Assembly: GCF_002116635.1 (NCBI RefSeq)
Contig: NZ_LQPW01000067.1
Location: forward strand, 1 to 33,455
Direction of reading: 5' to 3'
DNA length: 33,455 nucleotides
Source of the DNA: Mycobacterium szulgai
Lineage (GTDB): Bacteria; Actinomycetota; Actinomycetes; Mycobacteriales; Mycobacteriaceae
Shown here one piece after another: positions 21,314-31,308 of this stretch. Numbering within the stretch: position 1 is the stretch's first letter; each line of letters starts with the position of its first letter. Position numbers and translations under genes: made by a program. Below the pieces are notes generated by a model that was given only the letters and a program-made list of their open reading frames with translations, was not told where the DNA came from and searched no databases.

Positions 21314-23347
21314 ATGAGCGCCCCCCCGATCCGGGTACCTGCCGGGACTACCGCGGCCGCCGCCGTCGGCGATGCGGGGTTGCCCAGGCGGGGCTCGCCG
21401 GATGCGATCGTGGTGGTACGCGACGCCGACGGGAAGCTGCGTGACCTGAGTTGGGTTCCCGACACCGACGCCGAGGTCATACCGGTGCCGGCCAACACCG
21501 ACGAGGGGCGCAGCGTCATCCGCCACTCGGCCGCGCACGTATTGGCACAAGCCGTCCAGAACCTGTTCCCGCAGGCCAAACTGGGCATCGGGCCGCCCAT
21601 CGCCGACGGCTTCTATTACGACTTCGACGTGGCCGAGCCGTTCACACCCGAAGACTTGCAGGCGCTGGAAAAGCGGATGCGCCAGATCGTCAAGGACGGG
21701 CAGCTGTTCGACCGGCGGGTATACGAATCCAAGGATCAGGCTCGCGCCGAGTTGGCCGGCGAGCCGTACAAGCTCGAACTGGTCGACGACAAGTCCGGTG
21801 ACGCCGAAATAATGGAGGTCGGGGGCGACGAGCTGACCGCCTACGACAATCTCAATCCCCGTACGCGCGAACGGGTCTGGGGCGATTTGTGCCGCGGCCC
21901 GCACATCCCTACCACCAAGCACATCCCGGCGTTCAAGCTGACCCGCAGCTCGGCGGCCTATTGGCGCGGCGACCAGAAAAATGCCAGCTTGCAACGCATC
22001 TACGGGACGGCGTGGGAGTCGCAGGAGGCCCTCGACAAGCACTTGGAGCTCATCGAAGAGGCGCAGCGTCGCGATCACCGCAAACTCGGCGGCGAGCTGG
22101 ACCTGTTCAGCTTTCCCGACGAAATCGGTTCCGGCCTGGCCGTTTTCCACCCCAAGGGCGGAATCATCCGGCGCGAGCTGGAGGAGTACTCGAGGCGCAA
22201 GCACGAGCGGGCGGGCTATGAGTTCGTCAACACCCCGCACGTCACCAAGGAGCAGCTGTACATCACCTCGGGCCACCTGGAGTGGTATGCCGACGGCATG
22301 TTCCCGCCGATGCACATCGATGCGGAGTACAACGCGGACGGCACGGTGCGCAAACCCGGCCAGGACTACTACCTCAAGCCGATGAACTGCCCGATGCACC
22401 ACCTGATCTATCGGGCCCGCGGCCGGTCCTACCGCGAACTTCCGTTGCGGCTCTTCGAGTTCGGCAGCGTGTACCGCTACGAGAAGTCCGGGGTGGTGCA
22501 CGGCCTGACCCGGGTGCGCGGCATGACCCAGGACGACGCGCACATCTACTGCACCCGCGAGCAGATGCGGGACGAGTTGAGCTCGGTGCTGCGGTTCGTG
22601 CTCGACCTGCTGGCCGACTACGGGCTCAACGACTACTACCTGGAGCTGTCCACCAAGGACCCCGACAAATACGTGGGGTCCGACGAGGTGTGGGAGGAGG
22701 CCACCGAGATCCTGCGGGAGGTCGGCGAGGCCTCGGGTCTGCAGCTGGTGCCCGATCCGGGCGGTGCAGCGTTCTACGGCCCCAAGATTTCGGTGCAGGT
22801 CAAAGACGCCCTGGGGCGTAGCTGGCAGATGTCGACGCTGCAGGTCGACTTCAACATGCCGGAGCGGTTCGAGCTGGAATACACCGCCTCCGATGGCTCG
22901 CGGCAGCAGCCGGTGCTGATCCACCGGGCGCTCTTCGGGTCGATCGAGCGGTTCTTCGGCATCCTCACCGAGCACTACGCGGGGGCGTTCCCGGCTTGGC
23001 TGGCGCCGGTTCAGGTGGTCGGCATCCCGGTCGCCGACGAACACGTCGATTATTTGAAAGACGTAGCCGCGCAACTGAAGTCGCATGGCGTGCGGGTTGA
23101 GGTGGACGCCAGCGACGATCGGATGGCCAAGAAGATCGTGCACCACACCAACCAGAAGGTGCCGTTCATGCTGCTGGCCGGCGACCGCGACGTGCAGGCG
23201 GGCGCGGTGAGTTTCCGGTTCGGTGACCGCACCCAGATCAACGGAGTGGCCCGCGACAATGCGGTGGCGGCCATTGTGGACTGGATCGCCGGTCGCGAAA
23301 ACGCTTGTCCCACAGCAGAACTGGTGAAGGTGCCCGACCGTGAGTGA
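21314..23347 (+). CDS. thrS: threonyl-tRNA synthetase
   Basis: This 677-residue class II synthetase charges tRNA-Thr. From the N-terminus it has a TGS-like domain (about 1-65) and an editing domain starting with HSAAH (71-75) and including DLCRGPH. The catalytic core has MNCPMHH, whose cysteine is a zinc ligand, [13 protein letters not shown] (motif 2) and [15 protein letters not shown], then a motif 3 region ([18 protein letters not shown]). A C-terminal anticodon-binding domain starts near [13 protein letters not shown] 21314 begins the first of a series of overlapping genes; the stop overlaps the next start by eight bases. A very long open frame on the opposite strand is a shadow of this gene. 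Confidence 0.97.
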   Translation: MSAPPIRVPAGTTAAAAVGDAGLPRRGSPDAIVVVRDADGKLRDLSWVPDTDAEVIPVPANTDEGRSVIRHSAAHVLAQAVQNLFPQAKLGIGPPIADGFYYDFDVAEPFTPEDLQALEKRMRQIVKDGQLFDRRVYESKDQARAELAGEPYKLELVDDKSGDAEIMEVGGDELTAYDNLNPRTRERVWGDLCRGPHIPTTKHIPAFKLTRSSAAYWRGDQKNASLQRIYGTAWESQEALDKHLELIEEAQRRDHRKLGGELDLFSFPDEIGSGLAVFHPKGGIIRRELEEYSRRKHERAGYEFVNTPHVTKEQLYITSGHLEWYADGMFPPMHIDAEYNADGTVRKPGQDYYLKPMNCPMHHLIYRARGRSYRELPLRLFEFGSVYRYEKSGVVHGLTRVRGMTQDDAHIYCTREQMRDELSSVLRFVLDLLADYGLNDYYLELSTKDPDKYVGSDEVWEEATEILREVGEASGLQLVPDPGGAAFYGPKISVQVKDALGRSWQMSTLQVDFNMPERFELEYTASDGSRQQPVLIHRALFGSIERFFGILTEHYAGAFPAWLAPVQVVGIPVADEHVDYLKDVAAQLKSHGVRVEVDASDDRMAKKIVHHTNQKVPFMLLAGDRDVQAGAVSFRFGDRTQINGVARDNAVAAIVDWIAGRENACPTAELVKVPDRE

Positions 23348-23915
23348 CGAGCAGCCCAACGCGGATCGCGCCGACAACACCATCTTGGACCGCGGTGTGG
23401 GCCAACGTGACCAGCTGCAGCGGTTATGGACGCCGTACCGGATGAACTACCTTGCCGAAGCGCCCAAGAAGCGCGACGACGAAGCCCCGGCGCAGCCGTT
23501 CAGCGACATCCCGCACCTGTCCGACGAAGACGGTCTGCTGGTTGCCCGCGGCGAGTTCGTCTACGCCGTGCTCAACCTGTACCCCTACAACCCCGGCCAC
23601 CTGATGGTGGTGCCGTACCGGCGGATATCGGAGCTGGAGGACCTGACGGGACCGGAGAGCACTGAGCTGATGGCGTTCATCCAGAAGGCGATTCGCGTCA
23701 TCAAAAGCGTCTCGCGCCCACACGGTTTCAACGTGGGAATAAACCTGGGCACCTCAGCGGGTGGATCGCTGGCCGAGCACCTGCACGTGCACGTGGTGCC
23801 GCGCTGGGGCGGCGATGCGAACTTCATCACCATCATCGGCGGGTCCAAGGTGATCCCCCAGTTGCTGCGCGAGACTCGCCAGCTGCTTGCCGACGAATGG
23901 GCCCAGCAATCATGA
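23340..23915 (+). CDS. HIT-family Ap4A phosphorylase (Rv2613c-like)
   Basis: This 191-residue HIT-superfamily protein has the histidine triad HLHVHVVP, with H147, H149 and H151. The upstream strand segment [25 protein letters not shown] is typical of the fold. Its place between thrS and pgsA1 matches M. tuberculosis Rv2613c, reported as a diadenosine tetraphosphate phosphorylase. Ap4A is a by-product of aminoacyl-tRNA synthetases, so coupling to thrS makes sense. The GTG start lies eight bases inside thrS and its stop overlaps the pgsA1 start (ATGA). Confidence 0.9.
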   Translation: MSDEQPNADRADNTILDRGVGQRDQLQRLWTPYRMNYLAEAPKKRDDEAPAQPFSDIPHLSDEDGLLVARGEFVYAVLNLYPYNPGHLMVVPYRRISELEDLTGPESTELMAFIQKAIRVIKSVSRPHGFNVGINLGTSAGGSLAEHLHVHVVPRWGGDANFITIIGGSKVIPQLLRETRQLLADEWAQQS

Positions 23916-24565
23916 GCAAGCTGCCGTTCTTGTCCCGGGCGTTCTTTGCGCGGATCACCAACCCTCTTGCCAGGGCGGCGTTGCGGGTTGGCCTTACCCC
24001 GGATGCCGTCACGGTTATCGGTACCACCGCGTCGGTAGCGGGTGCGCTGGTGCTGTTTCCGATGGGCAAGCTGTTCGCGGGCGGATGTGTGGTCTGGTTC
24101 TTCGTACTCTTCGACATGCTCGACGGTGCGATGGCCAGAGAGCGCGGGGGAGGAACCCGGTTTGGTGCAGTGCTGGACGCCGCCTGTGACCGGATCAGCG
24201 ACGGCGCGGTGTTCTGCGGGCTGTTGTGGTGGATTGCGTTTCACATGCACGACCGCCTGCTGACGGTGGCGACGCTGATCTGCCTGGTCACCTCGCAGGT
24301 GATCTCCTACATCAAGGCCCGGGCCGAAGCCAGCGGACTGCGCGGCGACGGCGGCATGATCGAGCGCCCGGAACGGCTGATCATCGTCCTCACCGGTGCC
24401 GGTGTCTCGGACTTTCCGTTCGTGGCGTGGCCGCCGGCACTGCCGGTGGGAATGTGGGTGCTTGCGGTGGCCAGCCTGATCACCTGCGGGCAGCGGCTCT
24501 ACACGGTTTGGACGTCACCGGGTGCCACCGATCGCGTGGTTGCCCAGAAGAAGAGCGAGCCATGA
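23912..24565 (+). CDS. pgsA1: CDP-alcohol phosphatidyltransferase, phosphatidylinositol phosphate synthase
   Basis: This 217-residue integral membrane enzyme carries the full CDP-alcohol motif: D68-xx-D71-G72-xx-A75-R76, then G85-xxx-D89-xxx-D93. It has about six hydrophobic helices. In mycobacteria the protein in this position joins CDP-diacylglycerol with inositol phosphate, giving the precursor of phosphatidylinositol and of PIM, LM and LAM. The start is the ATG at 23912 overlapping the stop of the HIT gene, and the stop overlaps the patA start (24562-24565). It is the first step of the lipid pathway encoded by this operon. Confidence 0.93.
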   Translation: MSKLPFLSRAFFARITNPLARAALRVGLTPDAVTVIGTTASVAGALVLFPMGKLFAGGCVVWFFVLFDMLDGAMARERGGGTRFGAVLDAACDRISDGAVFCGLLWWIAFHMHDRLLTVATLICLVTSQVISYIKARAEASGLRGDGGMIERPERLIIVLTGAGVSDFPFVAWPPALPVGMWVLAVASLITCGQRLYTVWTSPGATDRVVAQKKSEP

Positions 24566-25521
24566 TGCCCACAGCGGCCGGTCTGCGACTGCCCGGTATG
24601 CCGCGCCGGTTGACCAGCCGCTTCACCGGCACCGCGACCGATTGGGCCTATGCCGCCGGCTGGATGGCCGTGCGGGCCATGCCGGAGTTCGCCGCGCGCA
24701 ACGCCTTCGACACCGGGGCGCGCTACGCGGCCCGCCGCGGCGGGCCCGAGCAGCTGCGCAAGAACCTGGCCCGCGTCATCGGGGTACCGCCGGCCAAAGT
24801 GCCGCAATCGCTGATGCGTGCCTCGCTGGCGTCCTACGGCCGGTACTGGCGGGAGGCGTTCCGGCTGCCGACGATGGATCACGCCGCGATCGCGCGTCGC
24901 CTAGACGATGTGATCCTGGGGTTGGACCACCTGTACGCGGCGCTGGACGCCGGCCGCGGGGCTGTGATCGCGTTGCCGCACAGCGGAAACTGGGACATGG
25001 CCGGGATATGGGTGGCCCAGCGATACGGCACCTTCACCACCGTTGCCGAGCGGCTCAAACCCGAGTCGCTCTACCAGCGTTTCATCGACTACCGCGAAGG
25101 CCTCGGCTTCGAAGTGCTGCCGTTGTCCGGCGGTTCGCGACCGCCGTTCGAGGTGCTCTGCGACCGCTTGCGCGACAACCGGATCGTGTGCCTGATGGCC
25201 GAGCGGGACCTGACCCGCACCGGTGTCGAGGTCGATTTCTTCGCCGAGCCGACCCGGATGCCCGCCGGCCCGGCCAAGCTCGCGATCGAAACCGGGGCTG
25301 CGCTGCTCCCGACACACTGCTGGTTCGAACCCAACGGCTGGGGTTTCCAGGTCGATCCGGCGCTGGACTGCAGCAGCGCCAACGTCGCAACCGTCACTCA
25401 GGCGCTGGCAGACCGGTTCGCGGTCAACATCGCCGCTCACCCCGCCGACTGGCACATGCTGCAGCCGCAGTGGCTGGCCGATCTGTCCGACGAGCGCCGG
25501 GCCAGGCTGAACTCCAAATGA
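24562..25521 (+). CDS. patA: phosphatidylinositol mannoside acyltransferase
   Basis: This 319-residue LPLAT-like acyltransferase has the catalytic HSGNWD motif with H140 and D145, and the later MAERDL with the glutamate important in PatA. It acylates the mannose of PIM1/PIM2 on the inner face of the plasma membrane, using acyl-CoA. The N-terminus contains an amphipathic helical stretch (AYAAGWMAVRAM) that can bind membrane. The start ATG overlaps the pgsA1 stop (ATGA). The next gene, pimA, makes its substrate. Confidence 0.94.
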   Translation: MMPTAAGLRLPGMPRRLTSRFTGTATDWAYAAGWMAVRAMPEFAARNAFDTGARYAARRGGPEQLRKNLARVIGVPPAKVPQSLMRASLASYGRYWREAFRLPTMDHAAIARRLDDVILGLDHLYAALDAGRGAVIALPHSGNWDMAGIWVAQRYGTFTTVAERLKPESLYQRFIDYREGLGFEVLPLSGGSRPPFEVLCDRLRDNRIVCLMAERDLTRTGVEVDFFAEPTRMPAGPAKLAIETGAALLPTHCWFEPNGWGFQVDPALDCSSANVATVTQALADRFAVNIAAHPADWHMLQPQWLADLSDERRARLNSK

Positions 25522-25531
25522 GAAAAGCCTG

Positions 25532-26656
25532 ATGCGGATCGGGATGATCTGTCCGTACTCGTTCGACGTTCCGGGCGGGGTGCAGTCTCATGTGTTGCAG
25601 CTGGCCGAGGTGATGCGCGAGCGCGGTCACGAGGTGAGCGTGCTCGCACCGGCGTCGCCGCATGCCAGCCTGCCCGACTACGTCGTCTCCGCCGGCAAAG
25701 CCGTTCCCATTCCCTACAACGGGTCGGTGGCCCGCCTGCGGTTCGGGCCGGCGACCCACCGCAAGGTGAAAAAATGGCTGGCCGAAGGCGATTTCGACGT
25801 GCTGCACCTGCACGAGCCCAACGCGCCCAGCCTGTCGATGCTGGCCCTCAACATCGCCGAGGGCCCGATCGTGGCGACGTTTCACACCTCGACCACCAAG
25901 TCGCTGACGCTGACCGTCTTCCAGGGCATCCTGCGCCCGATGCACGAGAAGATCGTCGGGCGCATCGCCGTGTCGGATCTGGCCCGGCGCTGGCAGATGG
26001 AGGCACTGGGTTCCGACGCGGTGGAGATCCCCAACGGCGTGGACGTCGATTCGTTCGCCTTGGCGTCGCGGCTGGACGGGTACCCGCGGGCCGGCAAGAC
26101 GGTGTTGTTCCTCGGCCGCTACGACGAGCCGCGTAAGGGAATGGCGGTCCTGCTCGGTGCCCTGCCCAGGCTGGTCCAGCGCTTCGCGGATGTTGAGCTG
26201 CTGATCGTCGGACGCGGCGACGAGGAGCAGTTGCGCAGCCAGGCCGGCGAATTGGCCGTTCATCTGCGCTTCCTGGGGCAGGTGGACGACGCCGGGAAGG
26301 CATCGGCGATGCGCAGCGCCGACGTCTACTGCGCGCCCAACACCGGCGGTGAGAGTTTCGGCATCGTCCTGGTCGAGGCCATGGCCGCGGGCACTCCGGT
26401 GGTGGCCAGCGACTTGGACGCGTTCCGGCGGGTGCTGCGCGACGGTGAAGTCGGCTGCCTGGTGCCCGTCGATGACAGCGCCGCACTTGCCGATGCATTG
26501 ATCTCGGTGCTCGACGACGAGGCAGTGCAGCGGCGCTACGTGGCGGCCGGATCCGAGGCGGTGCGCCGCTACGACTGGTCGGTGGTGGCCACCCAGATCA
26601 TGCGGGTATACGAGACGGTCGCCGGCTCGGGCGCCAAAGTTCAGGTGGCCAGCTAG
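25532..26656 (+). CDS. pimA: phosphatidylinositol alpha-mannosyltransferase
   Basis: This 374-residue GT4 enzyme of the GT-B fold has GG at residues 15-16 (DVPGGVQSH) in the N-terminal domain. The GDP-mannose site contains FLGRYDEPRKGM and the EX7E motif E274 to E282 (GGESFGIVLVE). The glutamate falls at exactly the number used for M. smegmatis PimA. It adds the first mannose to phosphatidylinositol at the cytosolic membrane face. It starts 10 bases after the patA stop; the stop TAG shares one base with the GTG of the following Nudix gene. Confidence 0.96.
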   Translation: MRIGMICPYSFDVPGGVQSHVLQLAEVMRERGHEVSVLAPASPHASLPDYVVSAGKAVPIPYNGSVARLRFGPATHRKVKKWLAEGDFDVLHLHEPNAPSLSMLALNIAEGPIVATFHTSTTKSLTLTVFQGILRPMHEKIVGRIAVSDLARRWQMEALGSDAVEIPNGVDVDSFALASRLDGYPRAGKTVLFLGRYDEPRKGMAVLLGALPRLVQRFADVELLIVGRGDEEQLRSQAGELAVHLRFLGQVDDAGKASAMRSADVYCAPNTGGESFGIVLVEAMAAGTPVVASDLDAFRRVLRDGEVGCLVPVDDSAALADALISVLDDEAVQRRYVAAGSEAVRRYDWSVVATQIMRVYETVAGSGAKVQVAS

Positions 26657-27705
26657 TGCTCTGGCTGATCGTCGTTGTCGCGGTGCTGCTGGCGCTGCTG
26701 ATGGTGTTCGGCGCCTGGGCATACCAGACCGCAAACCGGCTCAACCGGTTGAATGTCCGCTACGACCTGTCGTGGCAGGCGCTGGACGGTGCGCTGGCCC
26801 GGCGTGCGGTGGTGGCGCGCGCCGTCGCCGTCGACGCTTATGGCGGAACGTCTAACGCCAGCACCTTAGGCCGGCGGTTGGCCGCCCTGGCTGATGCCGC
26901 CGAACGCGCCCCGCGGCAGGCGCGCGAGGCATGTGAGAACGAACTTTCCGCCGCACTGGCGACGGTTGACCCCGCGTCGCTGCCGGCGGCGCTGATCGCC
27001 GAACTGGCCGACGCCGAAGCGCGGGTGCTGCTGGCCCGCCGGTTCCATAACGATGCGGTGCGCGACACTCTGGCCCTGGGCGCTCGACCCTTGGTGCGCA
27101 GGTTTCATCTCGGTGGAACCGCCGTGTTGCCAAGCTATTTCGAGATCGCCGAGCGGCCGCACGCCTTGGCGCACACCGATCACGGGGTGCTCAACCACCG
27201 CACCTCGGCGCGCGTGGTGCTCCTCGACGACACGGGCGCGGTATTGCTGCTCTGTGGTTCGGATCCGGCCAAACCGAACGACAAAACGGCCAAGTGGTGG
27301 TTCACCGTGGGCGGGCAGGTGCAGCAGGGCGAACGGCTGGCCGAGGCCGCCGCGCGCGAACTGGCCGAAGAAACCGGGCTGCAAGTCGCGCCCGCGGATC
27401 TGGTGGGGCCGGTCTGGCGGCGCGACGAGGTGTTCGAGTTCAACGGCTCGATGATCGACAGCGAGGAGTTCTACCTGGTCTACCGGACGCGCCGGTTCGA
27501 GCCGTCCAGCATCGGACGGACGGAGCTGGAACGCCGCTACATCCACGGCTTCCGCTGGTGTACCGCGAAGGACATCGCCGAGCTGGTCGCCGGCGGGCAG
27601 CTGGTCTACCCGTTGCAACTGGGCGAGCTGCTGCCCGCAGCCAATCGGCTGGCGGATGCGGCACTCGACGAGCAGACCGCCGGCGCCCCGCAGCCCATCC
27701 GGTGA
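26656..27705 (+). CDS. membrane-anchored Nudix hydrolase with LemA-like N-terminal region (Rv2609c-like)
   Basis: This 349-residue protein begins with a single membrane helix (residues 1-23). Next come about 130 residues of helices resembling LemA proteins (NRLNRLNVRYDLSWQALDGAL), then a Nudix domain with the box at 219-242, including GERLAEAAARELAEETG. Nudix enzymes cleave nucleoside diphosphates linked to another group; the substrate here is unknown, though GDP-mannose or another PIM-related nucleotide would fit the neighbours. The start is GTG 26656 overlapping the pimA stop. It is the last gene of the thrS-PIM series and converges on a PPE gene three bases away. Confidence 0.86.
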   Translation: MLWLIVVVAVLLALLMVFGAWAYQTANRLNRLNVRYDLSWQALDGALARRAVVARAVAVDAYGGTSNASTLGRRLAALADAAERAPRQAREACENELSAALATVDPASLPAALIAELADAEARVLLARRFHNDAVRDTLALGARPLVRRFHLGGTAVLPSYFEIAERPHALAHTDHGVLNHRTSARVVLLDDTGAVLLLCGSDPAKPNDKTAKWWFTVGGQVQQGERLAEAAARELAEETGLQVAPADLVGPVWRRDEVFEFNGSMIDSEEFYLVYRTRRFEPSSIGRTELERRYIHGFRWCTAKDIAELVAGGQLVYPLQLGELLPAANRLADAALDEQTAGAPQPIR

Positions 27706-27708
27706 CGG

Positions 27709-29238
27709 TCAGGCCGGCCGCAGGAACGCCGGTGGCGCCAATCCCAGGTCGGCCAGGGCATTCCCGACGCCCTGCAGAGCTCCCTGCTGTAGCTGAGCTG
27801 CGACGGTGATCGGGTCGAAGTGCGGGAACAGTCCCGCCGGGGTGGGCACGTCCTGGTAGCCGGCGCGGTCATAGCCCAACTCGACGAGCACCCGCAGATC
27901 GGGCTGGACCAAGTCGGCCAGCGGGTTCCCCACCAGCGGGACCGCGCGAAGCGGTTCCAGCAGCGGCAGATTGTGGCTGGGAATCAGCAGGTAGGTGGTC
28001 AGCGTATCGGGCGACGAAACCGGCTGGACCACGGCCGAAGCGATCTGGGCGGGCGTGAGATCCAGGTAGCCCGAGTGCACGTAAATCATGCCCGCGAACG
28101 CGTTCGCGTCGGCGACCAGGTTGATCGGGAACTGGGGGAAGTCGGCCTGGCCGTCGTATTGAATCGCGTAGTCCAGGGTGGGGTAGGCGTTGGCCGGAGT
28201 GGCTCCGAAGAACGGCAGGTCCAGCACCGGAATGTAGAGACCGGCGAAGCGTTCCAGGAAGCCGCCGTTGGGGCGATTGGGATTCGCGGCGAGCACGAAC
28301 GACAAGTCGTCGGGGCTCGGCCGCAGGTCGGCCGGCAGGCTCATCAGATGGCGCATTTCCAGGGTTGCGACCGACGAACTCTGGGAGTAGCCGAACACTA
28401 AGGTGCGGTTGCCGAGTTGGGCCATGATCGCGTCGTCCAGGACGCGGGCGCTCTGCGTGATGGACTGGCCGAAGGTCAGGCTGGTCAGACCCGTCAGCGG
28501 CCAGTACTGCTCCGGTGTGTAGAGGCCTTGGGTAATGAAGCCAGGGTGGTAGGGAGCGATGAACAGCTGGTCGACGAGTGCGGCATAGCTAGCCGTCGGC
28601 GACATGAAGGCCGTACCCATGGCGAATGCGGTGCCCGGCCCCGTCACCGACGCAGTGATGGGGCTCAAACTGCCCGCGGCGGCCGGATTCAGGCCGCTGA
28701 ACGCGGCCGCGGGCACGTTGTGCAGCAGCTGCTGCCATGGCGTCAACTCCGTGACCAGCGTCGACACGCTGGTGTAATAGCCGGCCATGGCGGCAACGTC
28801 CTGGGCCCACATCTGTTCGTATTGGGCCTCGACCGCCGCGATCGCCGGGGCGTTGAGGCCCAGCAGGTTCGAGCTGATCAGCGACCACAGCCCAGTCCGG
28901 TTAGCGCTGACCATCGCCGGGTGCACGGTGGCCACCAGCGCGGTCTCGAATGCGCTCGCTGCCGTGCGTGCCTGGACGGATGTGTGCAGTGCATGCTCGG
29001 CCGCCACGCGCAGCCACGCCAGATACGGCGCGGCGGCGGCCGTCATCGCTACCGACGCGGGGCCCTGCCAGGATGCGCCGACCAGGCCGGAGGTGATCGC
29101 CTCGAACGAGGCCGCGGACGTCTGCAGGTCAGCGGCCAGCCCGTCCCAGGCGGCCGCTGCCGCCAGCATCGGTTCCGGGCCGGCACCGGCATACAGGCGT
29201 GCCGAGTTGATCTCCGGCGGCAAGATGGTGAACTTCAT
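27709..29238 (-). CDS. PPE protein with C-terminal PE-PPE hydrolase domain (PPE42 position)
   Basis: This 509-residue protein begins [20 protein letters not shown] with an intact PPE and the WxG turn (SWQGPAS). From about residue 225 it carries the PE-PPE domain, an alpha/beta serine hydrolase. The nucleophile elbow is GYSQS with S285, and a conserved [19 protein letters not shown] region follows ([15 protein letters not shown]). A late histidine, as in IPSHNLPLL, may complete the triad. Such domains have esterase activity in several mycobacterial proteins. It occupies the place of PPE42 (Rv2608) of M. tuberculosis, opposite in strand to its neighbours. It has no adjoining PE gene. Confidence 0.92.
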   Translation of the reverse strand: MKFTILPPEINSARLYAGAGPEPMLAAAAAWDGLAADLQTSAASFEAITSGLVGASWQGPASVAMTAAAAPYLAWLRVAAEHALHTSVQARTAASAFETALVATVHPAMVSANRTGLWSLISSNLLGLNAPAIAAVEAQYEQMWAQDVAAMAGYYTSVSTLVTELTPWQQLLHNVPAAAFSGLNPAAAGSLSPITASVTGPGTAFAMGTAFMSPTASYAALVDQLFIAPYHPGFITQGLYTPEQYWPLTGLTSLTFGQSITQSARVLDDAIMAQLGNRTLVFGYSQSSSVATLEMRHLMSLPADLRPSPDDLSFVLAANPNRPNGGFLERFAGLYIPVLDLPFFGATPANAYPTLDYAIQYDGQADFPQFPINLVADANAFAGMIYVHSGYLDLTPAQIASAVVQPVSSPDTLTTYLLIPSHNLPLLEPLRAVPLVGNPLADLVQPDLRVLVELGYDRAGYQDVPTPAGLFPHFDPITVAAQLQQGALQGVGNALADLGLAPPAFLRPA

Positions 29239-29385
29239 GGTTCGTTCTTCTCAGCGTCTTGCTCAGCTGCATGCGGCTGCCGCCACGACATGCGCGGCTG
29301 AGTGATTAGCAACGAAAATTCAGGTCCTCCCCGACAAGGACCTTGGCAGAGCGCCGGGATGACCCTACGACACGGCGGACGTATT

Positions 29386-29454
29386 AGAAGGGGGTTCGAA
29401 AAAATCCGTTGAATTTCGTCGGTGCCGTCAATGCCGTTGGCGCAGAAGGGGGTT
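29386..29454. repeat. 11-base direct repeat upstream of pdxS
   Basis: AGAAGGGGGTT occurs at 29386-29396 and again at 29444-29454, 58 bases apart from start to start. It could be a paired activator site or leftover sequence; two copies are too few to decide. Confidence 0.35.
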
Positions 29455-29508
29455 GCTGGGCGAGCGGATCAACGTGCATAGTGGCACAACTCAGGTGTTG
29501 CTGACCAT

Positions 29509-29514
29509 TAGACT
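29509..29514 (+). promoter_or_regulatory. predicted -10 of pdxS
   Basis: TAGACT fits the TANNNT consensus and would start a transcript near 29521 with a leader of about 23 bases containing a GGGAGAAG ribosome-binding site before GTG 29544. No good -35 precedes it. The same hexamer stands before yebC (31924-31929) and before the regulator at 17430 on the minus strand. Confidence 0.4.
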
Positions 29515-29543
29515 GATGCGGCGTCGAACGGGAGAAGAAGCTA

Positions 29544-30458
29544 GTGGATACCTCAAATCAGCCCCAGCAGGTTTCCGGCCGGACCGGCACCGCGCGGGTC
29601 AAGCGTGGCATGGCCGAAATGCTCAAGGGCGGCGTCATCATGGACGTCGTCACCCCGGAGCAGGCCCGTATCGCCGAAGGTGCGGGTGCGGTGGCGGTGA
29701 TGGCGCTGGAGAGGGTGCCCGCCGATATCCGCGCCCAGGGTGGCGTATCGCGGATGAGCGACCCCGACATGATCGAGGGCATCATCTCTGCGGTCACCAT
29801 CCCGGTGATGGCGAAAGCACGTATCGGTCACTTCGTCGAGGCGCAGATCCTGCAGAGCCTCGGCGTGGATTACATCGACGAGTCCGAGGTGCTGACTCCG
29901 GCCGACTACAGCCACCACATCGACAAGTGGAAGTTCACCGTGCCCTTCGTCTGCGGGGCAACCAATCTCGGTGAGGCGCTGCGGCGCATCAACGAAGGCG
30001 CGGCCATGATCCGGTCCAAGGGCGAGGCCGGCACCGGCGACGTCTCCAACGCGACCACTCATATGCGGGCCATCGGCGGCGAGATCCGCCGGCTGACGTC
30101 GCTGTCCGAAGACGAATTGTTCGTCGCCGCAAAGGAATTGCAGGCACCCTACGAGCTGGTCGTCGAGGTGGCGCGGGCCGGCAAGTTGCCGGTCACCATG
30201 TTCACCGCCGGTGGCATCGCCACACCCGCCGACGCCGCGATGATGATGCAACTCGGCGCCGAGGGCGTGTTCGTCGGATCGGGCATCTTCAAGTCCGGCG
30301 ATCCCGCCCAGCGTGCGGCTGCGATCGTCAAGGCCACCACCTTCTACGACGACCCGGACGTGCTGGCCAAAGTCTCGCGCGGGCTGGGCGAGGCGATGGT
30401 GGGCATCAACGTGGACGAGATCGCGCAGCCGCATCGACTGGCCCAACGCGGCTGGTAG
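29544..30458 (+). CDS. pdxS: pyridoxal 5'-phosphate synthase, synthase subunit PdxS
   Basis: This 304-residue TIM-barrel protein has the highly conserved [31 protein letters not shown] and the catalytic lysine K91 in VMAKARIGH. The second lysine lies in the [12 protein letters not shown] loop. It condenses ribose 5-phosphate, glyceraldehyde 3-phosphate and ammonia to PLP, taking the ammonia from PdxT. The start is GTG 29544. pdxT is two genes downstream, separated by tesB2, as in M. tuberculosis (Rv2606c-Rv2604c). It reaches PLP directly, so it does not need a PdxH oxidase. Confidence 0.97.
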   Translation: MDTSNQPQQVSGRTGTARVKRGMAEMLKGGVIMDVVTPEQARIAEGAGAVAVMALERVPADIRAQGGVSRMSDPDMIEGIISAVTIPVMAKARIGHFVEAQILQSLGVDYIDESEVLTPADYSHHIDKWKFTVPFVCGATNLGEALRRINEGAAMIRSKGEAGTGDVSNATTHMRAIGGEIRRLTSLSEDELFVAAKELQAPYELVVEVARAGKLPVTMFTAGGIATPADAAMMMQLGAEGVFVGSGIFKSGDPAQRAAAIVKATTFYDDPDVLAKVSRGLGEAMVGINVDEIAQPHRLAQRGW

Positions 30459-30471
30459 CCGAAGGCTATTG

Positions 30472-31308
30472 GTGGCGATCGAAGAGATCCTTGACCTAGA
30501 ACAACTCGAGGTCAACATATACCGCGGCAGCGTCTTCAGCCCGGAATCAGGTTTCCTGCAGCGCACTTTCGGCGGCCACGTGGCTGGACAGTCGCTGGTG
30601 TCGGCGGTGCGCACGGTCGACCAGCGCTACCGGGTTCACTCGCTGCACGGTTACTTTCTGCGGCCCGGGGATGCGCTGGCGCGCACGGTTTTCCTCGTCG
30701 AACGCACCCGGGACGGCGGATCGTTCGCCACCAGGCGGGTCAACGCCGTTCAGCACGGCGAGATCATTTTCAGCATGGGGGCGTCCTTCCAGACAGAGCA
30801 GGATGGCATCGGCCATCAAGACCCCATGCCGGCCGCGCCGCCACCGGACGGGCTGCCCGGGCTGAACTCGATCAAGGTGTTCGACGACGCGGGGTTCAAG
30901 CAGTTCGAGGAGTGGGACGTCTGCATCGTGCCGCGCGAGCGCCTGCAACTCTCGCCCGGCAAAGCCGCACAGCAGCAGGTGTGGTTTCGCCACCGTGATC
31001 CGCTGCCCGACGACCAGGTGCTGCACATCTGCGCGCTGGCCTACATGAGCGACCTGACGCTGCTGGGCTCGGCGCAGGTCACCCACCTCGACGTCCGGGA
31101 GCATCTGCAGGTGGCATCGCTGGACCACGCAATGTGGTTCATGCGGTCGTTCCGGGCCGACGAATGGCTGCTCTATGACCAGTCCTCGCCGTCGGCCGGC
31201 GGTGGCCGTGCGCTTACCCAGGGCAAGATCTTCACCCAGCGTGGCGAGATGGTTGCGGCGGTAATGCAGGAGGGGCTGACCCGCTATAAGCGCGGATTCC
31301 AGCCGTGA
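30472..31308 (+). CDS. tesB2: acyl-CoA thioesterase II
   Basis: This 278-residue double-hotdog thioesterase carries the family segments [31 protein letters not shown] and [21 protein letters not shown] in the first domain. The second domain has [33 protein letters not shown] and [25 protein letters not shown]. It hydrolyses medium- to long-chain acyl-CoA. GTG 30472 follows GAAGG at 30461-30465; the frame is open further upstream, but that part overlaps pdxS in another phase. It is embedded between pdxS and pdxT, and its stop overlaps the pdxT start (GTGA). Confidence 0.94.
   Translation: MAIEEILDLEQLEVNIYRGSVFSPESGFLQRTFGGHVAGQSLVSAVRTVDQRYRVHSLHGYFLRPGDALARTVFLVERTRDGGSFATRRVNAVQHGEIIFSMGASFQTEQDGIGHQDPMPAAPPPDGLPGLNSIKVFDDAGFKQFEEWDVCIVPRERLQLSPGKAAQQQVWFRHRDPLPDDQVLHICALAYMSDLTLLGSAQVTHLDVREHLQVASLDHAMWFMRSFRADEWLLYDQSSPSAGGGRALTQGKIFTQRGEMVAAVMQEGLTRYKRGFQP

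Larger units (their letters stand above)
29239..29543. other. 305-base intergenic region between the PPE gene and pdxS
   Basis: No coding frame that I can support lies here. In M. tuberculosis the pdxH-like Rv2607 stands in this interval, and it is absent. The stretch holds an 11-base direct repeat (AGAAGGGGGTT at 29386-29396 and 29444-29454) and a less GC-rich patch at 29380-29420. It must contain divergent promoters for the PPE and pdxS genes. Confidence 0.75.

Noticed and set aside
21173..23383. 736-codon minus-strand frame opposite thrS
   Set aside because: Antisense shadow made possible by high GC; thrS itself is unmistakable.
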